Of a stretch of DNA of 32,308 nt, positions 19,903 to 31,400 are shown piece by piece; the first letter of the stretch is position 1; each line of letters opens with the position of its first letter. Location of the stretch: assembly GCA_003640385.1 (NCBI GenBank), contig RCAB01000615.1:1-32308 (forward strand), in the 5' to 3' direction. The stretch comes from Setaria digitata (taxonomy: Eukaryota > Nematoda > Chromadorea > Rhabditida > Setariidae). The notes beneath the pieces were generated by a model. That model did not search any database. It saw nothing but the letters and a program-made list of their open reading frames with translations, and was not told the origin of the DNA. The position numbers and the translations under genes were made by a program.

Positions 19903-21930
19903 CATTTTACTTTATTTTTCCATCTGTTATTTTACTGTGGGGACTACTACATGTAGCAAAATTTTCTTTGACTATCACGGACAGTTCAACTCCATTAGCT
20001 TTGTATTTGAATTTTGCCGTGCTTTTCGAGTTTATTATACTCCTAACAGGAAAATTAAAAGAAAATGCATTTAAAAAGTCCCATAAATATTGGAAATGAA
20101 ATTTCAAGAATAAATAACTCCCTTTCGTTGAATTCTTCATTTATTAAGTCGGTGTCAGCTTCTGCTCCGCCACTTTTTCATTACATTTTATTCTACAGAT
20201 TTTTTTTAGTTTGTTTCATTGTTAAGTTTCCATACTTTTAATAGTAATCTTATATCATATTAGAATTAAATTCTCAGTGACTCACTCACATTTCCGATTT
20301 GTACTGGAGAATTTTTTTTTTTTTTTTTTTAACGTTTACTATTTTATGTTATCATTGATCCTTTCTAAAGAAAAAAAAAAAAAAAAAAAAGGAAAAAAAA
20401 ATCAATTCTCTACGTTTTATTAATTGATTATCAAAAGTTAATACTAGTCTAAGCATTAATTGTACGCATCGCTTCATTTTTCATCTTTTTCTTTTTAAAA
20501 ATTCTTCCAGTTCATCAAAAAAAAGTACATCTATATATAGCTTGTTAAAGCAAAAAAAAAATTAATGCACTGATAATTGATAAGAAAAAAAAAAAAAATT
20601 AGTTACTTTTTCTTGTATCATAAAAGGCTGTGCATTTTACCCGATTAACATCTTTCCTCTTCCTATCATTTCCGCATTTATCAAATATTTCAAATATTTT
20701 TGTTATAATTTTGAAAATATAAATGACGTGGAAAAAAAAAAAAAAGATGCCATTTCTGTTAAAATTCATTGCTTTGTTGAGAAGAAAACGAATAGTCGAA
20801 GAGAAAAAAAGAAAATTGAATTGCAATGAATTGAATTGTCCTTATAAATATAACTATCATTTTCGTTTTGCCGTTATTTCTCCCTCAACTGTTACTGACT
20901 GTTTCGTCGGTTTTTCGTAATAGAAAGAAAAGAAAAAAATGGAAAATATTACAAAAAATTTAAAAAAAAAAAAAAAAAAAAGATTAGTTTGTAATAATGA
21001 CCATTTCATTTCCAGTTTCTTTTACCGTACTTGCAAAATTGCGTTCATGAAAAAATTGAAAAAAAAAAAAAAAACTTTTTACATACATCATTTCCATATA
21101 ATTTTCTCCAAAATTCAAAAAAATCGCTTTTTTCATTTGTCTGAAATTTCTTTAAAAAAAAAAAAAAAAATTACTTTTTTCTTCGTGCAATTTCTTCTTT
21201 TTTTTTTTTTCAAATCTTCAAATACTTTTTTGTAAATCTGATAGCTTTCATCATGATCAGAGTGATTAAAAAGTATTTTTTAATTATTCATATTCATTCA
21301 TAAGAGTTATGTAGTTGAAATAGGACTTAATCTGATATCAGTGATGGTATGGTTTTTTTTTTTGGTCTGAAGTTTACAATTTACCAAGCCATTACAATAT
21401 TAATAGATATGGATTTTTTTTTTTCTCAGTCTTGGCTTACTGTATAAAGGTAAAATGATCAAATATTTAATAAAATTATCAGTAATAATTTACTGTTGTC
21501 CTGAAAATTATTTCGTCTTATAGGAGTTTTGTAATCGATCCATCTGTTAAGAATTTATAATCTTATGAATATACACTCTATAATGGATAACAACTTTTTT
21601 GGTAAAAAAAAAAAAAAAAAAAATGCTTCACCCTTCCTTTTGATGTTAAACAATTTATCACTAGTGGCTGTCAGAAAATAACTCTGCCGAAGATATTTTC
21701 ATAAGATTAGATGAAAAAGTTGTGCAGTAAGAGTTTGTGATATTCTGAAATATCCAGGATTGCGTGCCGACTAAACTGGAGAAATTAGCGTGCTGTAACT
21801 ATTAACTGAAAAGTTTTTTGGTAACTCTTTGAAAACCCTTTGTGATCGAGATCAGGAATTGCAATTATTTACCTAGAATGAAGAATTCTTAGTCATCAGC
21901 ACATATTGATTACGTCTCTGGAAAAGTAGT

Positions 21931-22180
21931 AGTAATTAATTATTCGTTGATCATAATATGGTGATAGCATTATATACTATCCTCAGTTATGTTTTACCAT
22001 TTAGTTACATTTCAGTGATACTTGACTTGATAATTAACTTGCTATTTTAAATTTNCAGTAATTAATTATTCGTTGATCATAATATGGTGATAGCATTATA
22101 TACAATCCTCAGTTATGTTTTACCATTTAGTTACATTTCAGTGATACTTGACTTGATAATTAACTTGCTATTTTAAATTT
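21931..22180. other. 124-bp direct duplication at the N join, probable assembly artefact
   Basis: 21931-22054 and 22057-22180 match along their length with one substitution seen (TATACTATCC against TATACAATCC). The single N at 22055 separates them, as expected when overlapping contig ends, perhaps two haplotypes, are abutted without merging. Confidence 0.9.
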
Positions 22181-22395
22181 AACAAGTTTTGAATTTACTT
22201 TTATAGCTATCTATTCCAGTATCTTCCTAATATCCTTCAAATGTTTACCTTTTATACGTACACATACATAAGTAATCTTCCAGACAGAGACATGTTAACG
22301 TACAATCCTTAACAATACGCATGTATATATCCTTCGTCTCATTCAGTCATCATCTAAATTTTCTTTTTCAAATTTTTCTTTTCCAGTGCAAATGA

Positions 22396-22860
22396 CGATA
22401 TTACAGGTAATGATTATGAAGATAATGATGACATAAGAGTGATGCAGACCACGTAACTGATGGTAGGAATGACGTTAATAAACATGATCAGTGAGGATGA
22501 CGATGATGGTGAAAATTAGATTGATGCTAAAATCATATGATTAGTGATACTGGTGATAGCAATAATTAGTAAGGATGACGATGATAAATGTTCACATTGT
22601 TTGTGATATTGATTAGTGTTGATGATGATGCAAATAAGGAATAAGATAATTATGTCATTGGTGATAATGATAAGACTCAGGTTTATGTTGGAAACTGTTT
22701 ATGAAATAGTGAAGCAAGTGATAACCTAACATGAATGATAATTATGAGAAAAAAAATGACAATATGATTGAGAGCAGTGATGAAGCTAACGATGGTAATC
22801 TCTATTGTAACGGCAATGATGGCTTAGGACAATAATGATGAATCTATTTTTGCTTGTACC
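22396..22860. repeat. Degenerate GAT/GATGAT tract
   Basis: Many GATGAT, GATAATGATG and GATGACGATGATG blocks with frequent stops in all frames. It looks like an old, eroded trinucleotide repeat. Confidence 0.7.
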
Positions 22861-24063
22861 TCAGTCGTAGTCACCTGACGGTGAGTTTAGATGCACCATT
22901 ATCTTATCATTACGATGCTGTAAAGAGTTCAGTATTGACTACACGTGAATCATACCTTATCGAAGGGTCTAATTTATAGGCATGGTTTTCAGACAAATGT
23001 CCAATTCTAAACTGATATGGTTGTTAGAGTAGTGATAAGGCTATCCTATTTCATGTTGTAAAGTCATTAACATTGAGCATAGTGTAACTGGACACTACCA
23101 CCCATAACCGAATATAAACCAAGAAAGAAACGAAAATTTCTCCTTTTTCTCAATCACTTTTTTACATCGAAACATTCCTGTAAAATTCATTGATCTATTT
23201 CTGCTTATTTTTTGATATTTCCTTAAGTTAGTTAAAAAGATTTTTTTTCTTCTTTATCAGAAAATATTTCAATAATACATGTTAAAATTCGTAATTTAAA
23301 GTTAATTTAGCATGTTAGTGTGATGTTTGTTTTCGCAAATGATGCTACTCATTTTAAAAAAATAAATAAAAAGAAAAGGAAAAAATAAACAAATGTACAA
23401 CTATATGACTTTTTTTTTTTTTTTACTCCGAATCTCATTCCAGATCATTCTGACGTAACCTTTATTAAGCTTCTAATAAATTAAGTAATCTTTCTATTTT
23501 ATCATTTTATTTGGATAGTTTGTCATCAATATGTTGCATGTTATGAGTTTGAATTTAAATCAAAACTACTCCAAGCTAAATTTCATTTTAATTCCCTAAA
23601 TCGATATGATACTATTAGTTAAAATTACGATTAATTTAACAGTGAATGAGTGAGATGAATATTTTCTCATTCATCCTGCTTATTTTACTCGAGATTTATC
23701 GATAAAAGTTTTCTACGACTATTAGGCCTAAAATTACACAGTAGCTAATTAACTAAAATTTAACCATATTATATATTTTGCTTCCTTTCATCTTTCTACC
23801 TTTTAATTAATCGTAATTATCCCCATCATTTATTTAGTATTTGGTGTTGGAAAACATTATTTTGTTTGTTAACAATAATTCACAAAGCTTTTTAGAGCAA
23901 GCATTCGATGAAATTGCGTATGTGTGAAAAAGAGAGAAAGTATAGGATAAAAAAATGATTATACAGTTAGTCGGACAATAGTGGACATAAAACTGTTCAA
24001 ACTTTTTGGAAAAATTTATTTAAAAATTTCAATCCTTCCTTCTCATCCACCCATTGTTTCCTT

Positions 24064-24095
<32 letters not shown>

Positions 24096-24240
24096 CTCTC
24101 TTCGTTTCCACCGATCATTCTTCCTTCATTATCTCCTCATTGTTAAGTTGCGGTGATTTCTTTAAGATATTCGCTGAATAAATGCTTTTCGTAAGCTTTA
24201 ATTCTCAAAATTCTTCTCATCCTTTTATAATTCTTCATCT

Positions 24241-24290
24241 CTCCCCTTCTCTCTCCCCCTCTCCCTCTCTCTCTCTCTCTCTTTCTCTTT
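24241..24290. repeat. (CT)n microsatellite
   Basis: CT/CCCT-rich tract followed by CTTTCT units. Confidence 0.9.
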
Positions 24291-24782
24291 CTTTTACCCC
24301 TTCTTCAGCTAATTCTTAAACGTATATTGATAGCTTTAGCTTTTAACTATTTTGAATATTTTCAAGTATCAACTTCAACTTTCATCTTTTTTTTTGCTCC
24401 AAAAAAATTTCCTTTCCTTTCCTCTCCTCTCATCCATCTCTTTTTCCCTTAAATAGCAATAATTCTTTTGTACTATATTAAATATCTATATCATTTTCTT
24501 CTTATCCTTTTATATTCCATCAATTTCCTCAGCACATTTTTTTTTTTTTTTATTACAAATATCAATTACATGGAGTGTGAGAAATTTCAAATCACCAGAA
24601 AATGAAAGTAATGATGGAGGAAATAAATATATTTGACTAATTAAAAAGATAATCTTGAAGAGGTGAGAAATGGAGGTGCAAATGAAACTAGTTTAGTAGC
24701 AAGCAAATTTATCAAAATGATAAGTGTTTTATATTTAATCCAATCATCATATATATGTACGTCAAATTCCATTATCATTCTC

Positions 24783-24783
<1 letters not shown>

Positions 24784-24814
<31 letters not shown>

Positions 24815-24816
24815 CN
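24784..24816. other. Poly-T tract ending at an N join
   Basis: 31 T residues, then C, then N. Unlike the other joins there is no obvious duplicated flank; the gap probably reflects failure to read through the homopolymer. Confidence 0.85.
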
Positions 24817-25386
24817 GTGATATTTTCATCTTTTTTTTTTTTTTAATTTTTCTTTTCTTTCGAATAAATTTCGATTTTCATTTCAATATCTTACACATTG
24901 TAATGATTACTACTAGCTATTAAAATATTTGACTATTGTTGTAATATGAAAATTGATTTGCACATTTTTAAATTGATATTATAAAATTAATTTTCAATTT
25001 TTAATAATTATATACAGATATTGTATTTATGTATTGATATATATATATATATATAAATAATGAGCAAGCAATTTTTTGTTTTTCTCTTGTAAAGAATGAG
25101 TAGGTATGATACCAACAGTTAAACCGGTTAAATAAGAGAGTAGAACTTCCATTAAGCACTTGAAGCGATAAATGATTATCAGTTTAAATAAAAATGATAT
25201 CATTTGTCACCGTTTTCTTTTCTTCCTCCCTCCTCCTTCCCTTTTCCCAATTCCTTAAATTTTAAATTTCAATTATACGAATAATTCCACTCTGATTAGT
25301 TTTGAATGAAATTGAGCTTTCAAAGAGAAGAAGCACTTCGGTACGGGAACTCTGCTGGTGCCATTTTTATATGCTGTAAAATATAT

Positions 25387-25435
25387 TCTCTCTCTCTCTC
25401 TCTCTCTTTCTCTCTTCCTTTCTCTCCATCTCTCT
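25387..25435. repeat. (CT)n microsatellite
   Basis: CT units with CTTT interruptions, followed after about 45 bases by a long T run (25483-25514). Confidence 0.9.
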
Positions 25436-25480
25436 TGTTTCCTCTGAATTTTCATTGCATTATTATCATTTCATTCTTTT

Positions 25481-25514
<34 letters not shown>

Positions 25515-26269
25515 CTTCCTATTTCTCCTAGTCATTATTAAAAATTTTAAAAGAAAAGAAATTCTTTCACTTTTTTTTTTTTTCCCCCCCCTTTTCTTTT
25601 CTTCTAAAATTTGTTTTGATGCCATTTTTCGTTACTGTTTTTTTTTTCTTGTTCTTTTTTATTTTGTCAATGTACTGTTAATTATATATTTGTTTAATTG
25701 CTTGCATGCTTTTTTGTTTGTTTGTTTATCTGTTTGTTTCATTTATCATTTAACATCTCTGTTTATACATACTAAACATATGTTTACTTTTTATAAATAT
25801 CTTGTATATGTATTTATTTATTTGCGGTCTTGGTGATTTTTTTTTTTTTTTTTTTTTTTGCAAATTTTAATCGAAAATTTGAAAATTGAAAATTTCAGTA
25901 AGATGAAAAAAAGGATATTTAAAATAGATGAAGAGGACAAAAAAAAAAAAAAAAAAAAAAGACGGAAAAATGATTAATAATAAATTTAACAAATACCAAA
26001 GATTATCATTTCTGCTATTTTGCAGTATTCTTTTTAAGCGTTCTTTTCTTCTTTTTTTTTTTTTGCCTCAAATTATCAATTTTTATTACAATTTTTAATT
26101 TTTTTTTTTGCTTTACTAACTTTAATCATTCGTTAATTTTGTCCAATAATTATCATTAATTTTCGTTAATTATTTAAGAAGTAAATATAATTATCATACA
26201 TTTTTAATGATAGAAAAAAGAAATGATAAGAGCGATAAATCATATTTTCTATATAATTGCATTTATTCT

Positions 26270-26500
26270 AATCCCTCCTTCCGGTTATCCGTTTCCTCCT
26301 CCCCCGCCTCCCCGCGGCCATTTTTATCGCCCTCTCTTCCTCTCTCTCCCTCTTCTCATCACTCTTAATCACCTGCCATTTTAGAGGTATTATGAATCGA
26401 TCTATCTAGGATATATTTCTCTCCTAATAGTTATTAATTTTATCTCTTATCGTGAATTAAATTAACATTTTTAACTTTTTATCACTTAATTACTTAAGAT
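26270..26500. promoter_or_regulatory. Candidate cis-regulatory block: C-rich box, E-box, TAATTA and GATA sites
   Basis: A C-rich patch with CCGCGG (26295-26319), TTATCGCC, a CACCTG E-box (26370-26375), several ATTAATT/TTAATTA sites and TCTTATCG occur within 230 bases, more complex than the surrounding filler. Function is inference. Confidence 0.35.
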
Positions 26501-27692
26501 CGTGTATATTAATTAGAGAAATATTAATATTAATTGGCTTAGAATTATTCTTTCATCCTTTTTCACTTAATCCATTTCCTTACTATTTTTCTTCCCTTTC
26601 CTCTTATTATCACCGAAGGATTTGTTCTTTTTTCTTTTTTTTCTTCATCTCAAATCTTCTAAAAATTATTGTTTCAAGAATTTTGCATAAATTTTATTGA
26701 AAAATAAGTATTTCGCAGCGAAATATTGCATATATTTAATTTTATTGTTATTCCAAAAAATTTGTTTCATTATAATTTAGCGACTGATTTGATTTTCATC
26801 ATCAGTTTCTTATTTTTATCCTGTTGAATGATACAATGTTATTTATTTTGAATATTTTTGCTACTGTTTTGCATTTTTCACAGCCAAACAACATTCTCTT
26901 AAAGTTTCAACCATCCCTATGCTAAAATTTATTAATTACCATTGTTAATTGCATTTTTTTTCTTTTTTTTTTTAACTGTAATTGTGCCACTTTTTAATTC
27001 TGATTTGTAATCAGTAAACGTACAAACAGTAATTTTCCTTCACTAACAGGAACGCTTTTTTTTTTTTTTTTCACTCTAAGCAATTAGCAGTTTATATATC
27101 GTCTATTTTTGGTAATCGGAAAAAAAAATTTTTTTTTCGCGTTCATTTATGAACATAATTTAAAGTGCAATTTCTCTGCAGTTTAAACTTCGCTTTTTTT
27201 TTTGTCTTTTTTTAAAGAGTAATCAAAATCTTATTTGCTGCTATTATCAAGATAAGGTTCATTAATCAAGCTTTTTTTTATTTAATGAAAGAAGACATGA
27301 AAAAAGGTTATTTTTTTCATACTTCTTACCTTTTTCCATTTACTTTTCTTTTTTTTTTTTCTTCCAACCATTAAAATTTTTATCCAATTTTCCATCTCTT
27401 TTCGAAAATGTATCAATTAAGTGCGGTAATATACTGTAAAGCCTAATACAAAAGTAAGGCTTTAGAAAAACAGTTATGACTTAAAACAATACAAAATATT
27501 ACTATCACTGAATATACATAGTGCGTGGATTATCATTTGATTAATTGTTTACGTTAGCAATTTTCGGATAAAGATTGGTATTAAATTAACAATATTTGAA
27601 AAAACTTTAATGCTCGATAACGATTAACTTTTGCAAGAATCAGATAAAAGATTAATAAAAGCATTAATAAATATCTGTCCAAAATTTACATT

Positions 27693-27815
27693 CACAAGTG
27701 TCTGATAAAAATTTGCCATGATGAACAATTAATCTGATAAAATTAATATTTAGTAGAGATTTATATTACCAAAAAATCTGACGAAAATATCTGATAGTGT
27801 GAATATCTGATAAAG
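27693..27815. promoter_or_regulatory. Cluster of CTGATAA (GATA-type) sites
   Basis: TCTGATAAA at 27701, 27733 and 27805, with variants TCTGACGAAA (27777) and TCTGATAG (near 27790); ATCAGATAAAAG near 27640 extends it. CTGATAA is the core of the nematode GATA-factor consensus. It may instead be a degenerate repeat. Confidence 0.35.
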
Positions 27816-28030
27816 ATTTATTTGAAATGTAGGAAAAAGTCTACAACAAATTAATCCTTCATTTGTCATGTATTTGACTATAAGCTTCTTTTTTCTTATT
27901 TTTGCAAAAAATTTGCTTTCCACTTTTTCCGTTTTTTTTTTTTTTTTTTTTTTTTTATGTCCGTGTTTGTTTGAATTTACTTCTTTTATATATACATAAT
28001 ATATATAAATAATTTAATATATATTTATAT

Positions 28031-28087
28031 ATGTGTACATTTATTTATTTGTTTGCTTATTTATTTATTTGTTTGTTTATTTATTTG
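28031..28087. repeat. (TTTA)n/(TTTG)n tetranucleotide tract
   Basis: TTTA and TTTG units alternate over about 55 bases, after a TA-rich region (27988-28035). Confidence 0.85.
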
Positions 28088-28241
28088 AGCATATTAAATT
28101 GTTACTCTAATTCAAGGAATTTTTTTAAGAATTCAGTTAATTTTAACGAACATTACTTCAGTAAAGTTCAGTATTGATCAAGTTGAGTTTATTTTATTTT
28201 TTTAGAGTAATTAAATGAATGAATTAACAACGGTCTGTCTC

Positions 28242-28480
28242 TTTCCAGTGTGTGTCTGTGTGTGTGTGGTGTACATACGCACTTATTATTACAACGGAAC
28301 CGGTTACTTTGCGCCAAATTTGGTGCGTCGCAAGGTGGTTCGCCGTATCTTTGCACTCTTGTCATTTGAGTTCTACTCGTCGCTTTATCACTGTAATTTA
28401 ACCGTCTCCGTTATCTTCAACTTCGCCGCTGCTCTATGTCGCTTTACTATTTTTCGCTATCATTGTCTAATCATGATAAT
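28242..28480. other. Second GC-rich island with TG repeat and near-palindromic GCGCCAAATTTGG
   Basis: After a CTTTCCAG acceptor-like site the sequence has a TG repeat (28242-28269) and then about 200 bases of balanced composition. All three plus-strand frames stay open for 45 or more codons and a minus-strand frame also does, so coding strand and frame are undecided. TTTGCGCC (28308-28315, E2F-like) lies in a near palindrome, GCGCCAAATTTGGTGC (28311-28326). It could be an exon, a promoter or a structured RNA. Confidence 0.5.
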
Positions 28481-28519
28481 TCCAATTATCCATATTAGTT
28501 ATACGTACTAATAATGATT

Positions 28520-30780
28520 AGAACGAAAAATTATCTTCTGATGTTAATCAAGTGATAGGTATGATGATTATTATTATAAGCAAATGATGATAGTTGCTAA
28601 TAATTGCTGTTAGTTGGGCATACTGATTATGTTCAATTGGAAAATTATGTTGAACGTTCATTTTATCATGATAATTTTAATTTTCACAACAAAAGTGATA
28701 ATAGCCTTGATTAGCGTTGTTAGTTGTGTACTTGTTTATGATTAACTGGATCATGGTAACCAAATGACAATATTATTGTCATGATGTATCTTGGTTTATC
28801 CTCTCCAGTTAACTTCATATTTATGACTCTTTAACATTCAAATAAATAACAATTGCCAAGGAAATCTAATAATTCGTATTCTATTTTCTTCCTTTTTTGT
28901 TATAATATTAAAACTTAAGATGTTGTTACTGTGTTTTATGTCCTGCCAGGCTATCATCATTTCTGAGGTAATTCGTTTAATCGATTCCAGGTTTTTCACA
29001 ACAACTTATTTTTATTTCAGGATAATGTTCACGTCATCAATAAGTCGTTCGTCTTTTTTTTTTTTTTAGTACAATATTTCGATCTGTTTCTGCTGATTCT
29101 ACTCTTTTTCATCGTTGAAAAATAAGAAAAACGGCTAATTTTCTATGATATAAACCAGTTTTTTAGTCTAAAAGAATTGGTAATTTACTCATTTGTTGCT
29201 CCACAAAATATATTTCATTTCATCCACGAAATAAATTGTTATGGGCTTCAGGCCTTCTCATATGATAAAAAAAAAAAAAAAAAAAAAAAAAGAAAGAAAG
29301 AAAGAGAAATGATATTTTCATTTATATCCAGTTGTTCACAATCTAGGATTATTTTCTAGTCCCTTCGTTTGTTAAAGAATCAATTCTCAAAGTCTGAAAT
29401 TTCATCATTTTATTTTTCGGCTTCACTGTAGTCTTTTTTTTTTTTTTTTTGATTTCATTAATAACTCTGTATTTATCGTATTTTCCAACGACAAAAAAAA
29501 AAAAAAATTAGTTCGTTTTTTCGTTTCTCCTATTTCACTTTAGAGTAAACTTTTAGTTTGCAAACAATGAAATGTCTGTTTTTTTCTCCCATTCCTAAAA
29601 TTTGTAAATTATCTTTCATTATTTATCCATTTCAATCAATAATTTTTCCACTTTTTCCAAAAAAAAAAAATTCAAAAAAAAGCTCTGTTTGCTTTTGTTT
29701 TTCTTTTTTTTTTTTTCCACAGAAAAACTTGTGCCAATTTTTTTACGACGATTAAATGTATTCATTGATTTAATTATTTATGTATTGAAGCGAAAATAAG
29801 TATTCGAGTAACCGTTATTCTGCGAAAGATTGTTCATTTCCTCCCTCCATCATCATCCTCTTTTTTTTCTTCCAAATTTTAATTTATTTTATCTGAAATA
29901 TCCCATACCAGTTCTTTGTTGTGTAAATGATTGGAGTTATTAGTTAATTAAACACTTACGCCAATCCCTTATACATTCTATCTTTTATCAATTGTAGTCT
30001 TGAATATCTTAATATTGATAATTGATAACATCTTAATATTGATAATAATTAATATTGTACATCTTAGAAATGTTATGATATGGTATCATTAAAAATTCTG
30101 CTTTTCCTATCTGTTAGCTGTTTTATTTTTTCTTTTTTTGTAAAACATTAGAATTAAATTATCCAGGTGAAGCAGCAATTTTGCTTTATTAATATTCCCT
30201 TTAATTACTGCTACAAATCCACAAAGATTGCTTTGGATTTTTTAACAATCAGTTCACTGACAAATGACCCTTTTTTTGGCTTTTTTTTTTTTTTTTTTTT
30301 TTTTTTGTTTACTTCAGCAAATTGTCCTCATTAATGGATTATTGCTAGACTTTCACTTATGCTTTTTTTTTTGTTTTTTTTTTTTTTTTTTTAGACTGAA
30401 AGAGAAGAGAGAAGTTTAGCACACATTCTAACGAATAAGAATAAAAACTTTCAGTCAAAATTAATGTTAAATATATGTAAAATTTCATTCATTTATACTT
30501 TTTTCCTTTTCTTTTTCTTCCTTTTTTTAATGAAATGAAGCATGTTTACGAGGTGTCTCATTTGTTCATATGTTCCAACAAATTTATCCATATGAAGTAT
30601 GGATTACGGGTATCTCTGTAAGGCTTAATAGGGCAAAAGTTAACTAAAAAAAAAAAAAAAAAAGAAAATTCCATGTTACCAGGCTATATAATAAATTTTG
30701 TTTAATTTAATTATCCAGCAGTACAGATGATAGCGATCCAATTATTTAGTTTAATGTACTGAGAAGTAAAAGCATTTCAG
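28520..30780. other. Non-coding AT-rich stretch
   Basis: Poly-T and poly-A runs, a poly-A passing into GAAA units (29267-29308), and GATAAT-rich sequence at 28550-28780. An open frame follows ATCCAG at 30167 but runs into poly-T without a donor. Confidence 0.55.
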
Positions 30781-30956
30781 CCTATTTAGTGGTACGAGAG
30801 AATTATCAACTGAAATATGTTTCGATGACATGTTTGCATGATTCTTTACAACAAAATCGAAGATTTTATTTTGTCTTATATTCTGGGTTTATACTATACC
30901 TGAAACAAGATAATATTCCAATGTTACTTCCGAATCATCCGTTGATTTATGGGAAA
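30781..30956 (+). CDS. Possible orphan exon
   Basis: Acceptor GCATTTCAG ends at 30780; only one frame is open, starting with two bases of a split codon (needs a phase-1 upstream exon), and a weak donor AAA|GTTTTT follows. It reads YLVVRENYQLKYVSMTCLHD early and ends NIPMLLPNHPLIYGK. Amino-acid composition is mixed and not poly-T derived, unlike most frames here. It cannot join 19356 directly because the phases differ. Family not recognised. Confidence 0.35.
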
Positions 30957-30967
30957 GTTTTTCATAT

Positions 30968-31017
30968 CATAATAATAATAGCAATTATTATTATTATAAT
31001 CATTATTATTATTATAA
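30968..31017. repeat. (ATT)n/(ATA)n trinucleotide tract
   Basis: ATA and ATT triplets with a few interruptions directly after the possible orphan exon. Confidence 0.85.
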
Positions 31018-31257
31018 GTGGATATATTTACTTCTGAAGTCTTTTTATTCTTTTTGTTTCTGTTTATTGTTCATCTTTTCAAATCTCTATAATTAACATT
31101 TTAGCTTTACCATAGCTTCCATTTTTATCCGGTTACTTAATGATTGCTATTTTAATTAACATATTTTTAGATTAATATTTTAATTAACTCCCGCAAAAAA
31201 AAAAGAAAAAAAAGTCAGAAGTGTATAATGCAAAATAAAAAAGAAAAAAAAAAACTT

Positions 31258-31400
31258 AGTAATTTCATTTATCAAATATTTTCTATGATATATTTGTATT
31301 AACAAAAATATTGAATATATATATATATNAGTAATTTCATTTATCAAATATTTTCTGTGATATATTTGTATTAACAAAAATATTGAATATATATATATAT
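31258..31400. other. 71-bp direct duplication at the N join, probable assembly artefact
   Basis: 31258-31328 and 31330-31400 match with one substitution seen (TTTCTATGAT against TTTCTGTGAT), separated by the N at 31329. Each copy ends in a TA repeat, a likely cause of the failed merge. Confidence 0.9.

Larger units (their letters stand above)
19357..28214. other. Long stretch without a convincing gene
   Basis: If the exon at 19216 has downstream partners they are beyond here or too short to see. Contents: long poly-T runs, CT microsatellites, an N-join duplication (21931-22180), a GAT-rich degenerate tract, an N at 24816 beside a poly-T, a regulatory-looking block near 26270-26500 and a CTGATAA cluster near 27700-27810. 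Many ORFs here come from poly-T (poly-Phe) and are not genes. Confidence 0.55.

Noticed and set aside
19907..20140. Minus-strand 77-codon frame
   Set aside because: No splice signals on the minus strand and no recognisable motif.
22387..22406. 20-base micro-exon between TTTTCCAG and GTAATG
   Set aside because: Good-looking sites, but no partner exons in phase and too short to judge.
25306..25836. 176-codon plus-strand frame
   Set aside because: Dominated by poly-Phe and Ser-Leu from T and CT tracts; typical of low-complexity AT-rich DNA.
27120..27137. A9T9 palindrome
   Set aside because: Chance juxtaposition of homopolymers is common in this window.
28950..28967. 18-base phase-0 micro-exon between CTGCCAG and GTAATT
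   Set aside because: Phase would fit after 19356, but a 9.6-kb intron and six codons give no independent support.
30167..30300. Open frame after ATCCAG
   Set aside because: Runs into poly-T with no donor; residues show no family resemblance.
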